NCBI RefSeq assembly: GCF_900107305.1
Contig: NZ_FNPL01000013.1
Location: 54,960 to 118,959 of the forward strand
Length of the DNA stretch: 64,000 nucleotides
Source of the DNA: Thermoactinomyces sp. DSM 45892
Lineage (GTDB): Bacteria > Bacillota > Bacilli > Thermoactinomycetales > Thermoactinomycetaceae
Reading direction: 5' to 3'
Shown: positions 17,054 to 26,762 of the stretch, piece by piece
How the letters are laid out: each line of letters starts with the position of its first letter
How positions within the stretch are numbered: the first letter of the stretch is position 1
Notes under the pieces: model-generated
Seen by the model: the letters and a program-made list of their open reading frames with translations, nothing else
Told to the model about the DNA's origin: nothing
Database searches by the model: none
Made by a program: the position numbers and the translations under genes

Positions 17054-18028
17054 CTATTTCTGGCTAAAGTAGGCTTTGACTTTGGTTACGTTAGTAGTTT
17101 GTTCTAGGATCATACTTAGGAAGATTCTTATTTTTTGACCGTTCCCTTGGGCAAGGATACAGCCGAGTTCTTCTAAATGTTTCCCTCCTCCTTCATATGC
17201 ATACGTGGTACCTGTCGCGCTATAGGCACATCGTGAAGTGATGATGACAGGGATCCCTGATTGAATCGCCTCTATAATGGAAGGGAGGACAGCAGGTGGT
17301 AGATGTCCGAAGCCTAATGCCTGAATGACGATACCATCCTTTTTATTCGAAATGGCCCAATCGATATAAGAACGATCCATGCCTGCATAAGCAGTGAAGA
17401 GGACGACCTCTTTGGTTAAGTATTGAATAGGGAATTGTGGGTGGTCGAGTACTGGGACAATCCACTCGAATTCATCAGCTTTTAATCGCTTTGCTATCGG
17501 ACCGACTACTAAGGATTCGAAGAAAGGCAGGCGGTCTGGGTATGTTTTTGTCATATGGATCGGACTATGCACTTCATTTTGAAACACAACCAAGACCCCG
17601 TGGGGGGCAGATTCGGGCAACGTTGCAATATGTACAGAGTGTACGAGATTTTGTAGCCCATCAAAACTAGCCTCACTTTGATTGGACATCGACCCTGTTA
17701 TGATAACCGGTTTCCCTTTTGGTAAGACATGTTGTAAATAATAAGCTGTTTCCTCCATGGTATCAGTCCCGTGGGTGATGACGACTCCATCAATATCGGG
17801 TTGCTTTAGATAATGTGTTACTTTTTGTGCAAGATTTACCATATGATCTAATGTCATATGAGGGCTTGGAATATTAAGGTAGGAATCAACTTGTACGTGG
17901 GCATAAGGTGAGAATAGAGAGATGTTATCCCTGATAAATGAGAAACCAGTAGGTTTAGCTCCTTGTGCTTTGGGATCTATAGCCATCCCAATCGTGCCAC
18001 CAGTTGTAATGATTTGAATTGTTTTCAT
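17054..18028 (-). CDS. ansA: Type I L-asparaginase
   Basis: 324 residues. The first catalytic threonine lies in ITTGGTIGM and the second in VITHGTDTMEETAYYL, the two signatures of bacterial asparaginases. No signal peptide, so a cytoplasmic enzyme converting asparagine to aspartate and ammonia. An ansB aspartase is not next to it here; instead a purine permease follows, perhaps a nitrogen-scavenging pair. Upstream is an 18 bp perfect hairpin shared with the besA end. Confidence 0.92.
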   Translation of the reverse strand: MKTIQIITTGGTIGMAIDPKAQGAKPTGFSFIRDNISLFSPYAHVQVDSYLNIPSPHMTLDHMVNLAQKVTHYLKQPDIDGVVITHGTDTMEETAYYLQHVLPKGKPVIITGSMSNQSEASFDGLQNLVHSVHIATLPESAPHGVLVVFQNEVHSPIHMTKTYPDRLPFFESLVVGPIAKRLKADEFEWIVPVLDHPQFPIQYLTKEVVLFTAYAGMDRSYIDWAISNKKDGIVIQALGFGHLPPAVLPSIIEAIQSGIPVIITSRCAYSATGTTYAYEGGGKHLEELGCILAQGNGQKIRIFLSMILEQTTNVTKVKAYFSQK

Positions 18029-18095
18029 CAGTATACCTGCCTTTCCGTGATGACTAACCCTAGTATTATACGATAAAGGTGTAAGAAATCAAAGA

Positions 18096-18147
18096 GATCG
18101 GTATTCAAAGGTCATTTCTACAGGAATAGGACCTTTGAATACCGATC
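18096..18147 (-). terminator. Perfect 18 bp hairpin after besA
   Basis: Arms 18096-18113 and 18130-18147 pair over 18 bp without mismatch, loop 16 nt. On the minus strand it begins 3 bp after the besA stop and is followed by T-rich sequence, so it is probably the terminator of the siderophore uptake operon and insulates ansA. Confidence 0.65.
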
Positions 18148-18149
18148 GG

Positions 18150-18974
18150 TTAGGACGTCTTGTTATTTCCAACAAAACGTAGAGCACGACTTAACGTTGC
18201 GGCTACAACAGATAGATGATTTTCACATTCTGCGTTGTGAAAGCTCATTTGAAAGGTGTCGTGAGTCAGAGTTTGGAGCCTTTCAGACAACTTAGTAGCA
18301 TCATTCACCATATGATCCAGTTCTAAGGAGCCTACTGTAAGAAATAGCCGGATTTCGGAAGAGATGGAGGAGACAAGAGAAGGGAATTGGGCCTCTCTGG
18401 TTAAAACACTACATTGATTCCACCAGATCGAAGGACTGCTGGCGATGTATCCTTGGAAAGCTTGCGGCTTGGTAAAGAGTACTTCGAGTACAAACAAACC
18501 CCCTAGAGAATGGCCGAAAAGAGTTTGTTTATTTTCATCTACTTTGTAGTTTTGAAAAATAAACGGTTTTAGTTCTGTTTCGATAAAGTGAAGAAATTGA
18601 TGAGCCCCACCTGATTCAGGCCATTTCTCCCCATTTGGTTTCGGAGAAATCTCTGATTCAGATGGTGCTGTAAAATCATAAAACCTTCGCGGTAGATTAA
18701 AATCAGTGTCGCCTGGATAACCGATACCGATGACAATGGAAGGATGAACCCCTGTTTTGTCAGATCGTTTTGATTGTAAGCGGACTTGTTCCTGTATCGT
18801 CTGGAAAAAGGCATTTCCGTCTAATACATAGATTACTGGGTACCCCGTAGGTGGAGCTGGCTGTGTGGGCACAGAAATATTTAGATGGTAGGGAAGGTTT
18901 AATTCTTTGCTATGCATGATCCAACGGTCAATTTGAGGAGAAGATGATTCGATTTTTACAGTGCTATTGTTCAT
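18150..18974 (-). CDS. besA: Catecholate siderophore trilactone esterase, BesA-like
   Basis: 274 residues, alpha/beta hydrolase of the enterochelin esterase (IroE/BesA) type: YVLDGNAFF near the N-terminus, nucleophile elbow GHSLGGLFVLEV and a C-terminal His in CENHLSVV. BesA cleaves ferric bacillibactin in the cytoplasm so that iron can be released after uptake. No signal peptide. Its start overlaps the ABC ATPase stop by 4 bp (ATGA). B. subtilis besA (ybbA) follows feuABC in the same way. Confidence 0.88.
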   Translation of the reverse strand: MNNSTVKIESSSPQIDRWIMHSKELNLPYHLNISVPTQPAPPTGYPVIYVLDGNAFFQTIQEQVRLQSKRSDKTGVHPSIVIGIGYPGDTDFNLPRRFYDFTAPSESEISPKPNGEKWPESGGAHQFLHFIETELKPFIFQNYKVDENKQTLFGHSLGGLFVLEVLFTKPQAFQGYIASSPSIWWNQCSVLTREAQFPSLVSSISSEIRLFLTVGSLELDHMVNDATKLSERLQTLTHDTFQMSFHNAECENHLSVVAATLSRALRFVGNNKTS

Positions 18975-19804
18975 GTGGCGATGTTCTCCTTTTCCATCAT
19001 AGGTGAGGTTTCTTCTTCTAACAGGACACTTTCATAGCCGAAACAGACAGGTGCACCATTAAACGGATCAATCATAATTCGGGCATCGATATGAAAGATC
19101 TGCTTTAAGATATCCACTGTAACCAGTTCATGAGGACTCCCAGTAGCCATAATTCTTCCGTCGCGCATTCCCACCATTTCATGCGAAAATCGGGCAGCAT
19201 GGTTAATATCATGAAGTACCATGACAATGGTACATTGATGATTTTGGTTTAGATTCTCGATGATTTGTAAGACATCTAATTGATGGGCTAGATCTAGGTA
19301 AGTTGTGGGTTCATCTAGTAGTAAGACTGTTGTATCTTGCGCGAGCGCCATGGCTAACCAGACTTTTTGCCGTTGTCCCCCAGACAAGCTACCTAGCGGG
19401 CGATTACGATAAGGGAGGGTGTGAGTAATCCCTAGTGCCCATTCAATCTTTTCTTTGTCTTCTGTGGTTAGTTTGCTAATGTTTTTCCGATGCGGATATC
19501 TACCATATGAAATCAGTTCCTCTACCGCTAGTTCTCCGGGGGCTACAGGGTTTTGGGGAAGCAAAGTAAGGCGCTTTGCGATTTCCTGTGTTGGCAGGGT
19601 GTTGATATCTTGTTCTTGTAAATACACTTTTCCGATCTTCGGTTTGAGAATTCGCCCCATGGTTTTCAGTAGCGTAGACTTTCCACAGCCATTTGGGCCA
19701 ATAATGGTTGTAATTTTCCCCTCTATTACATCTAGGCACAGATCTTTAAAGATTACATGCCCATCATATCTCGCTTCTGCATTTTCTACACGTAGGATAC
19801 TCAT
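18971..19804 (-). CDS. Iron-siderophore ABC transporter ATP-binding protein
   Basis: 277 residues of the FecE/FepC group. Walker A GPNGCGKSTLLK, signature LSGGQRQK, Walker B VLLLDEPTTYLDLAHQ and the H-loop VLHDINHAA are all present. It powers the two permeases upstream. Two in-frame ATGs exist; AGGAGAG abuts the first (19810), so the second (19804, MSILRVE) is the likely start. B. subtilis FeuABC lacks its own ATPase and borrows YusV; here the ATPase gene is in the operon. Confidence 0.92.
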   Translation of the reverse strand: MSILRVENAEARYDGHVIFKDLCLDVIEGKITTIIGPNGCGKSTLLKTMGRILKPKIGKVYLQEQDINTLPTQEIAKRLTLLPQNPVAPGELAVEELISYGRYPHRKNISKLTTEDKEKIEWALGITHTLPYRNRPLGSLSGGQRQKVWLAMALAQDTTVLLLDEPTTYLDLAHQLDVLQIIENLNQNHQCTIVMVLHDINHAARFSHEMVGMRDGRIMATGSPHELVTVDILKQIFHIDARIMIDPFNGAPVCFGYESVLLEEETSPMMEKENIAT

Positions 19805-19822
19805 AGCCATCTCTCCTAAAAT

Positions 19823-20836
19823 CTAACTTCTAGCTTTTAATAATAAATAAAGAAAATACGGTACGCCGATGATGGAAATGACGATCCCAACTGATATTTC
19901 TGCTGGAGCAAATAGATTCTTAGCGATAAAATCGGATCCGACCACTAAGGTCATGCCGATTAAGCCACAGATGGGTATAATGTAGCGATGCTTGAGTCCA
20001 ATGAGCTGTTTGGCTATATGCGGAGCCATCAGGCCAATAAAGCCGATACCGCCTGATACAGAGACACAGGCACTTACGAGCCCAATGCTACTTAATAGCA
20101 GGATTGCTTTCTCTTTCTCTAACGAGACGCCTAAACTTTTTAAGCTCGATTCTTCTAATTGAAACAAATCAAGCAAGTAGGATTTTCGATAGATCGGGAT
20201 GATAAGGAGGAACCATGGTAGCATAGCGAGAATGGATTGCCAGTTTGCATTGTAAACACTCCCCGTAGTCCAGACGGTTGCCATTTCAAAGTCGGTTGCC
20301 TTCATTTTCAGCGATAGATACATTGCCAGCGCGCCAAAGCCAGAGCTGATGGCAATCCCAGTTAGAATCAGCCGTTGTGTATCGATCCGTCCATTCTTCC
20401 AAGCTAACAGATAAATGATAACGGCGGCTCCTAATCCACCCACCAATCCAAACAAAGGTTGTATGAGAACCGAAAAAGAGCCAAGCTGCTCATGAAAAAA
20501 GAATAACAATAGGACGATCGCTGCACCTGCACCCGCATTAATCCCTAAAATTCCAGGATCAGCTAATCCATTTTTTGTGATACCTTGGATGACCGCCCCA
20601 GCAATCCCGAGTCCTAGACCTACTAAACTAGCAATGACGATTCTTGGGAGTCGGAGGTCGAATAAGACAAAATCATGAGCTGAAACTGGGTTGATCCGTA
20701 AGAGAGTGCGCACGACATCGTTTATGGTAAGATCAAAAGTTCCATTGGTGAGACTAATATAAAAGAGTGTGAAGAATAGCGTGATAAGTATCAATAAGCT
20801 TATTGTGTATCGAGAGTTTGCTAATTTAGACAACAT
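19823..20836 (-). CDS. feuC: Iron-siderophore ABC permease (FecCD), subunit 2
   Basis: About 337 residues with around nine to ten membrane segments; GITKNGLADPGILGINAGAG and GLMAPHIAKQLIGLKHR are FecCD-family signatures. The start MLSKLANSRY at 20836 follows AAAGGGGGG; the longer frame starting at 20881 would overlap the previous permease by 56 bp and is unlikely. With the chosen start the overlap is 11 bp. It forms the translocation channel with the other permease. Confidence 0.88.
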   Translation of the reverse strand: MLSKLANSRYTISLLILITLFFTLFYISLTNGTFDLTINDVVRTLLRINPVSAHDFVLFDLRLPRIVIASLVGLGLGIAGAVIQGITKNGLADPGILGINAGAGAAIVLLLFFFHEQLGSFSVLIQPLFGLVGGLGAAVIIYLLAWKNGRIDTQRLILTGIAISSGFGALAMYLSLKMKATDFEMATVWTTGSVYNANWQSILAMLPWFLLIIPIYRKSYLLDLFQLEESSLKSLGVSLEKEKAILLLSSIGLVSACVSVSGGIGFIGLMAPHIAKQLIGLKHRYIIPICGLIGMTLVVGSDFIAKNLFAPAEISVGIVISIIGVPYFLYLLLKARS

Positions 20837-21833
20837 TCTTCCCCCCTTTGCTGCGAATGAGATAGAGGAAGAAGGGGACACCGATCATGGCAGTCAAAAC
20901 ACCAATCGGGGTTTCAAACGGATAATTAATAAATCGGCTTAGAATATCGCATATAGCGAGGAATAGCCCACCTATGATCCCTGCGCAGGGAATAACCCAT
21001 CTATAGTCGATCCCTACTAGAAGTCGAGTCATATGTGGGATGATAAGTCCAACGAATCCAATTTTTCCAACTAAAGCAACTGCTGTTCCTGTTAGGAATA
21101 TAACGGCTAACATGGACATTACTTTTATGTACTTGGTACGTTGCCCGAGGGTAATGGAAATTTCTTCTCCCAGTGAGAGAATCGTGATGGATTTAGATAC
21201 ATATAAGGAAAGGATAATGCCGAACACACCGCAAGGAATCGCTAGTTTCAGCATACTCGGATCAATTTGATGTAGTCTGGCATTGTACCAGAAGCTAACA
21301 TTTTGTGATACTTGAAAGTAGGAAGCAACCGCAGCGGAAAGACTGCTTAAAAAAGTACCAATTACGGTGCCGATGATAGCGAGTCGAATGGGAGAAAGTC
21401 CATTTCGAACGAGCGAACCAAAGCCAAATACGATGATTGCACCGAGCGCGGACCCGATCATAGAGGCAAGTATCATCTGATAAGAAGAGAGGCTTGGGAT
21501 GAAAACCATGCATAGTGTAATCACAAAAACAGATCCATCCGTAACACCCATAATAGAAGGGGATGCAAGATAATTTCTTGTCATCCCCTGCATGAGTGCG
21601 CCCGATATGGCTAGATATGCACCTATGAGTAATGCGCCTAGTATTCTAGGGACTCGCGAACTTTGAATAATCGCATGATCCTTATTGTCTGCTTGATAGT
21701 GAAAGATTGCATCCCAAACGGTCATGAGATCAAACGATTTTGACCCATAGAGAATGGATAGGAAAATAACCAGAATAATCAATAGTGGAGCAGTTAAAAT
21801 AATGATTTTAGGTACTTGATGTTTATTTACCAT
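20826..21833 (-). CDS. feuB: Iron-siderophore ABC permease (FecCD), subunit 1
   Basis: 335 residues, multi-spanning, with GALMQGMTRNYLASPSIMGVTDG and GLIIPHMTRLLVGIDYR, the equivalent motifs to those in the partner permease. It follows the substrate-binding lipoprotein gene by 29 bp and is transcribed with it. Together they import the ferric catecholate siderophore. feuB/feuC names are by order and context. Confidence 0.88.
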   Translation of the reverse strand: MVNKHQVPKIIILTAPLLIILVIFLSILYGSKSFDLMTVWDAIFHYQADNKDHAIIQSSRVPRILGALLIGAYLAISGALMQGMTRNYLASPSIMGVTDGSVFVITLCMVFIPSLSSYQMILASMIGSALGAIIVFGFGSLVRNGLSPIRLAIIGTVIGTFLSSLSAAVASYFQVSQNVSFWYNARLHQIDPSMLKLAIPCGVFGIILSLYVSKSITILSLGEEISITLGQRTKYIKVMSMLAVIFLTGTAVALVGKIGFVGLIIPHMTRLLVGIDYRWVIPCAGIIGGLFLAICDILSRFINYPFETPIGVLTAMIGVPFFLYLIRSKGGKNVV

Positions 21834-21862
21834 ATCAGTGACACACCTAACTTTGCACTAGC

Positions 21863-22810
21863 TTACTTGCTGTTTAATTGTTCTCCTGCTGCTTTTAAGA
21901 AAGCTATTTTACTCCAAGCAGTTCCGCCTTGGGCCATCGGATCTACAGCGTTTACAAATACTTTATTATTTTTAACAGCTTGGATGGTGTTCCAGATTGG
22001 GTTCTTTTTCAGGTCTTCTAAAGCCTGTTTCTTGTCAGCATTTTCACCTTCGGCAAATTGAACAAAAAGATAGTCTGGATTGATTTCTGCAAATTTTTCT
22101 AATGTGACCACTTCTTGAGCCTTAGCTGCTTGTATTTCTTTCGGAATGGTTAGTCCTAGATCGTTATATAAAACGGGATTGAAATAAACATTGCTTGGAT
22201 AAAGATTAATGTTTCCGCCACGAATTCGGATGATAACGACCTTTTTATCTTTAAGAGGTTGAAGGGACTGCTTTAATTTAGCAGCGTCCTCTTTATATTT
22301 GCTGATAATCTGATCTGCTTTTTCTTTGTTTTTCGTTAGGGCCGCCATCATCTTGAGATTTGTTTCCCAGTTCGTAGAGATGTGGGAGACAGGGATCATC
22401 GGAGCGATTTTGTTTAATTTTTCTACTACGTCTGGCTGAAACTTCGACGTGCCCAAAATGACATCAGGCTTTAAAGTGAGGAGCGCTTCGAAATTAGGTT
22501 GTTGCTTTTCTCCAATTGACTTGGCGCCATCTAAATCTTTAGCAAGGTAGCTAGGAAGTTTTCCTCCTATAGTAATGGCACCTACTGGTTTTACGCCTAA
22601 TACAGCGGCATCTTCCATCGCTTCAAGGCTAGCGGTTGCTATGTTTTTCACTTGAGCAGGGACTTTGTACTCTTTATCGAGATAAGAAAGAGTTTCTGTT
22701 TTGTTTCCGTTTTCACTGGAAACGGTTTCGGTTTTGTTGTTACAAGCTACGAGTACGAATAACAATATAAAAACGGCTACTAGATTAAGTTTGACCAAAT
22801 TCTTTTTCAC
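21863..22810 (-). CDS. feuA: Siderophore-binding lipoprotein, FeuA-like
   Basis: 315 residues with a lipoprotein signal peptide: basic MKKN, hydrophobic core, lipobox LVAC. The mature protein has the periplasmic-binding-protein fold of siderophore receptors (KPDVILGTSKFQPD, NPDYLFVQFAEG). Basic residues in GGKLPSY, GEKQQPN and IRIRGGN could bind the triscatecholate as in FeuA. It is anchored outside the membrane and delivers ferric bacillibactin to the permeases. First gene of the uptake operon, directly under a perfect Fur box. Confidence 0.88.
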   Translation of the reverse strand: MKKNLVKLNLVAVFILLFVLVACNNKTETVSSENGNKTETLSYLDKEYKVPAQVKNIATASLEAMEDAAVLGVKPVGAITIGGKLPSYLAKDLDGAKSIGEKQQPNFEALLTLKPDVILGTSKFQPDVVEKLNKIAPMIPVSHISTNWETNLKMMAALTKNKEKADQIISKYKEDAAKLKQSLQPLKDKKVVIIRIRGGNINLYPSNVYFNPVLYNDLGLTIPKEIQAAKAQEVVTLEKFAEINPDYLFVQFAEGENADKKQALEDLKKNPIWNTIQAVKNNKVFVNAVDPMAQGGTAWSKIAFLKAAGEQLNSK

Positions 22811-22851
22811 TATATTTTCCCCTTTTATGTAAACAAATAAGTTACAATAGT

Positions 22852-22896
22852 ATTGATAATCATTATCAATATAGCCTTGATTCTAACTTGAGTCAA
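22852..22896 (-). promoter_or_regulatory. Fur-controlled promoter of the uptake operon
   Basis: Minus strand: TTGACT (22896-22891), 17 bp spacer, TATATT (22873-22868). A perfect 9-1-9 Fur palindrome, ATTGATAAT-N-ATTATCAAT (22852-22870), overlaps the -10 and the start region. Fe-Fur binding would block transcription under iron sufficiency. Confidence 0.85.
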
Positions 22897-22993
22897 TACT
22901 AAAAACACAAAAAAGATAAGGTATATAACAATTCCACTACAAAATTCATCCTTTTATATATAAAAAATAATGTTAAAACTAGATTGAAATTTA

Positions 22994-23050
22994 TTGACTA
23001 TTAAAGTGATAATGGTTATCATTTACTTGCACGAATGATACTGAGAATCA
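22994..23050 (+). promoter_or_regulatory. Fur-controlled promoter of the dhb operon
   Basis: TTGACT (22994-22999), 17 bp spacer, TATCAT (23017-23022). A 7-1-7 Fur box TGATAAT-G-GTTATCA (23007-23021) covers spacer and -10; a second, weaker one, TGATACT-G-AGAATCA (23036-23050), lies just downstream. Together with the box at 22852 these place the whole siderophore locus under Fur. Confidence 0.85.
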
Positions 23051-23108
23051 TTTTCGTTTGCTATTCATTTTATAGATATGTTTTGTGCGGAAGGAATGAG
23101 GTTGGATA

Positions 23109-23891
23109 GTGGAGGAGCTAAATCGTCGGGTGGCGATCGTAACAGGTGCTGCTGGAGGAATTGGCAGGACAGTTGCTCGGGAGCTAGCTAAGAGTGGGAT
23201 GTTTGTAGCGGCTTTTGATTGTGATGAACAGGGAATTTATCAGTTGGAGTCTGAGCTGAAAGAGGATGGATCGGATGGTGCTGTATTTCAAGTGGATATC
23301 CGAAATCGGACAAAAGTTGAGAGTGTAATTGATCAGATTGAAGCGGGGATTGGTCCGATTGAAGTTTTGGTGAATGTAGCAGGCGTATTGCGAATGGGGA
23401 ATGTCAATAATCTGACAGACGAAGATTGGGAGCAAACTTTTGCTGTTAATTCGACAGGTGTTTTTTATCTTTCACGTAGTGTGAGTCGGCGGATGATTTC
23501 ACGCAGAAGGGGTTCGATTGTAACGGTTGGATCGAATGCAGCAAGTACACCGAGAATGTCGTTTTCTGCTTATGCATCTTCGAAAGCAGCAGCGGTGATG
23601 TTTACAAAGTGTCTTGGCCTTGAGCTAGCGCAATATAACATTCGTTGCAATATCGTATCTCCGGGATCAACAGAGACGGACATGCTTAAATTGCTGTGGG
23701 AAGATGATGAACGTAGCAAAGACCGATGCATTAACGGGGTAAGCGAAGACTATCGACTCGGAATTCCGCTTAGGAAGATAGCCAGACCGATTGATATAGC
23801 GGAAACGGTACTATTCTTGGTTTCGGATCGATCGTCCCACATTACGATGCAAAATATTTGTATCGATGGTGGAGCCACGTTAGGTGTTTAG
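23109..23891 (+). CDS. dhbA: 2,3-dihydro-2,3-dihydroxybenzoate dehydrogenase
   Basis: 260 residues, SDR family: TGAAGGIGRTVA, NVAG, and the YASSKAA active-site motif; ends with GGATLGV as DhbA/EntA proteins do. It oxidises 2,3-dihydro-DHB to 2,3-dihydroxybenzoate with NAD+. GTG start at 23109 with GAGG upstream. First gene of a rightward operon that reaches 37535; the next gene, dhbC, starts 19 bp later. An SDR alone would be ambiguous, but the surrounding dhb genes fix the role. Confidence 0.93.
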   Translation: MEELNRRVAIVTGAAGGIGRTVARELAKSGMFVAAFDCDEQGIYQLESELKEDGSDGAVFQVDIRNRTKVESVIDQIEAGIGPIEVLVNVAGVLRMGNVNNLTDEDWEQTFAVNSTGVFYLSRSVSRRMISRRRGSIVTVGSNAASTPRMSFSAYASSKAAAVMFTKCLGLELAQYNIRCNIVSPGSTETDMLKLLWEDDERSKDRCINGVSEDYRLGIPLRKIARPIDIAETVLFLVSDRSSHITMQNICIDGGATLGV

Positions 23892-23910
23892 CTGAGGAGG
23901 AGATGGAATA

Positions 23911-25098
23911 GTGAATCGAATGGTTCAGGAGGAAGTGAAGGAGGAGTCTTTGCTCGATGACTACGTTGCAGGGGATTTTTATTTTGCTTCCCCGAGGAAT
24001 GTTGTACACGGAACAGGTGTTTTTGAGCGAATAGTAAATGGCGGTGAAGTGGCGCATTTGGTGAAGCAAGCGTTGTCAAATGCGCGTGGGCAAGGACATG
24101 AACATCCAGTAGTAGTCGGAGCCATTCCGTTTGATCGTCAAAATGAGCTGCAATTGGTTATTCCTGAGAAATGTGTGTTTTCAGATCCGTACCAATATGA
24201 GAAGGGATTAGGCGAAGAATTCTCCCCATTGCTCCAATATGAAACTGAGCCGGTTCCAGCGCCAGAAATGTATCTAGCTGGTGTAGATAAGGGACTCTCT
24301 GGGATTGCGAAAGGGGATTTCGATAAGGTCGTTCTGTCTCGATCGGTACGAGTTCATACGACGGAACCCATTGATCCAAAAGGGATTATGCAAAAGTTAG
24401 CACATTATAATCCACAAGGATTTACCTTTGCCGTCGATGTAAAAAGCAAAGAGACAGCGGAAGGGAAGCAGAAAACCTTTTTGGGAGCCAGCCCTGAACT
24501 TTTAGTCTCCAAGTTACGTCATACGGTGATCGCGAATCCACTGGCAGGATCTAGGCCACGAAGTGAAGATCCTATAGAAGATGAGAGACGGGCACAGGAA
24601 TTACTTCGATCGGAAAAAGATCTTCATGAGCATCGAATTGTGGTCGAAGCTGTGAAGGTAGCATTGCAACCTTTGTGCCGTAATCTAGAGGTTCCGGGTA
24701 GACCGACGCTGATTCAGACAGAAACCATGTGGCATCTTTCAACGGTTGTAAAAGGAGAGGTATTAGATGATTCGATCTCTTCCTTGGATCTAGCACTTGC
24801 ACTTCATCCGACACCAGCTGTTTGTGGTTATCCGACAGAGCGAGCTTTTCAGGCGATTCAAGAAATCGAGCCGTTTGATCGAGGGTATTTTACGGGTATG
24901 GTGGGATGGTGTGATGAGAGTGGTGACGGAGAGTGGGCTGTTGCGATTCGGTGTGCTGAATTAGAAGGATCTTCGATGTCTTTATATGCAGGGGCGGGAG
25001 TCGTAGCGGGTTCGAAACCGGAGGATGAATTAGCGGAGACATCGGCTAAGATGCGGACGATGCTTTATGCGATGGGGATCGGAACAAAAGCCTTATAA
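23911..25098 (+). CDS. dhbC: Isochorismate synthase
   Basis: 395 residues of the chorismate-binding enzyme family; KVVLSRSV, the NPLAGSRPR segment, the [12 protein letters not shown] motif and [14 protein letters not shown] near the C-terminus are typical isochorismate synthase motifs. It converts chorismate to isochorismate for DHB. GTG start behind GAGGAGGAG. In B. subtilis menaquinone also uses isochorismate (menF), but this genome has mqnA-type genes, so DhbC should serve the siderophore only. Confidence 0.95.
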   Translation: MNRMVQEEVKEESLLDDYVAGDFYFASPRNVVHGTGVFERIVNGGEVAHLVKQALSNARGQGHEHPVVVGAIPFDRQNELQLVIPEKCVFSDPYQYEKGLGEEFSPLLQYETEPVPAPEMYLAGVDKGLSGIAKGDFDKVVLSRSVRVHTTEPIDPKGIMQKLAHYNPQGFTFAVDVKSKETAEGKQKTFLGASPELLVSKLRHTVIANPLAGSRPRSEDPIEDERRAQELLRSEKDLHEHRIVVEAVKVALQPLCRNLEVPGRPTLIQTETMWHLSTVVKGEVLDDSISSLDLALALHPTPAVCGYPTERAFQAIQEIEPFDRGYFTGMVGWCDESGDGEWAVAIRCAELEGSSMSLYAGAGVVAGSKPEDELAETSAKMRTMLYAMGIGTKAL

Positions 25099-25118
25099 TT
25101 CAGAATGATTGGAGGGGC

Positions 25119-26747
25119 ATGATGTTATCGGGTTGTTCAACTTGGCCAAGTGATTTTGTTAAAAAATACAAGGATTCCCAGTGTTGGCGGGGAGAAACGT
25201 TTGGCGAGATTTTGCGAGAGCGTGCTAGCTTGTACGGGGAACGCATTGCTGTTACGGCAGGGGATCTGCAGATTAGCTACTTGGAGCTAGATCATAGAGT
25301 GGATCAACTGGCGTCAGGATTGCAAAAGATGGGGATTCAAAAAGGAGATCGGGTGGTGGTTCAGCTTCCTAATACGATCGAATTCTTTGAAGTTTGTTTT
25401 GCGTTGTTTCGCTTGGGAGCGGTTCCAGTATTAGCCCTTCCGACTCATCGATATAGTGAGATTTCCTACTTCTGCGGGTTTACAGAAGCAGTTGCTTACA
25501 TCATCTCGGGGAACCATGCTGGATTTGATTATGTTTCTCTGGCTACAAAAGTTCAAGAAGAAACGGCTTCTTTGAAACATGTATTTGTGACGGGAGAAGA
25601 AAACGGGAGCAGATTCGCCTCATTAGCTGATTTGTATGACCCGTCTCCGATGATAAGTGTACAAATAAAAGGTGAAGATGTCGCTCTTTTCCAATTATCG
25701 GGAGGGAGCACAGGGCTGCCTAAGTTTATCCCGCGCACTCATAATGATTATATTTATAGCCTTCGTATGAGTAATGAGGTATGTCAGATGGATGTGGATA
25801 GTGTCTATCTAGCGGTATTGCCCGTTGCTCATAACTTTCCGCTTAGTTCGCCTGGCGTACTCGGTACTTTGTATGCTGGGGGAAGAGTGGTCTTATCTCC
25901 TGGATCAAGTCCAGATGAGGCTTTTCCACTCATTGAGAAAGAACAAGTAACGATTACCGCGATGGTTCCGCCGATTGCGCTGATCTGGCTCGAGGGAGTT
26001 AAAACACGTACGTTGGATTTTTCTAGTTTGAAAGTGATGCAAGTTGGAGGAGCTAAGTTTAGTGCGGAGATGGCGAAGCGAGTAAAGCCTGCATTCGGAT
26101 GTACGCTTCAACAAGTGTTTGGAATGGCAGAAGGCTTGGTTAATTATACGAGACTGGATGATCCAGATGATTTGATTCATGAAACACAAGGAAGGCCAAT
26201 GTCGCTGTATGATGAGCTTCGAATTGTGGATGAAGATGATCAGGCAGTGCCACAGGGAGAAGCAGGAGAGTTGTTAACCCGCGGACCGTATACGATAAGA
26301 GGTTATTACAAAGCGGGGGAACATAACGCTCGTTCGTTTACCGCGGATGGATTTTATCGGACAGGGGACATTGTGCGACTAAATAAGGAAGGCTATATCA
26401 TCGTTGAGGGAAGAAACAAAGATCAAATTAATCGCGGTGGGGAGAAGATCGCCGCTGAGGAAGTAGAGAATCATTTGTTGGCTCATCCGGACCTACTAGA
26501 TGTATCCATCGTGTCGATGCCAGATTCGTTTCTCGGAGAGAGATCGTGTGCGTTTATGATTCCAAGAGAGAATTGCCCTACTCCATCAGAGATTAGACGC
26601 TTTCTGCAAGACAGGGGACTTGCTGCATATAAAATTCCCGATCGGATTGAGTTTGTAGATCAATTTCCGAAGACTCCACTAGGAAAAGTGAGTAAAAAAA
26701 TGTTGCGCCAGATGATTGCGGAGAAGATGACTCTTAAAAAAGTGTAA
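25119..26747 (+). CDS. dhbE: 2,3-dihydroxybenzoate-AMP ligase
   Basis: 542 residues, stand-alone adenylation enzyme of the DhbE/EntE family. Core motifs [35 protein letters not shown] and the lysine region [10 protein letters not shown] are visible. It activates 2,3-DHB as acyl adenylate and loads it on the aryl carrier protein. Here the carrier is a separate gene 660 bp downstream, so DhbE must dock with a free carrier. ATG at 25119 follows TGGAGGGG. Confidence 0.95.
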   Translation: MMLSGCSTWPSDFVKKYKDSQCWRGETFGEILRERASLYGERIAVTAGDLQISYLELDHRVDQLASGLQKMGIQKGDRVVVQLPNTIEFFEVCFALFRLGAVPVLALPTHRYSEISYFCGFTEAVAYIISGNHAGFDYVSLATKVQEETASLKHVFVTGEENGSRFASLADLYDPSPMISVQIKGEDVALFQLSGGSTGLPKFIPRTHNDYIYSLRMSNEVCQMDVDSVYLAVLPVAHNFPLSSPGVLGTLYAGGRVVLSPGSSPDEAFPLIEKEQVTITAMVPPIALIWLEGVKTRTLDFSSLKVMQVGGAKFSAEMAKRVKPAFGCTLQQVFGMAEGLVNYTRLDDPDDLIHETQGRPMSLYDELRIVDEDDQAVPQGEAGELLTRGPYTIRGYYKAGEHNARSFTADGFYRTGDIVRLNKEGYIIVEGRNKDQINRGGEKIAAEEVENHLLAHPDLLDVSIVSMPDSFLGERSCAFMIPRENCPTPSEIRRFLQDRGLAAYKIPDRIEFVDQFPKTPLGKVSKKMLRQMIAEKMTLKKV

Positions 26748-26762
26748 AAAGGAAGTGAACTT

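Noticed and set aside
23911..25098. dhbC as the menaquinone isochorismate synthase (MenF)
   Set aside because: It is in a Fur-controlled siderophore operon, and the window carries futalosine-type menaquinone genes instead.
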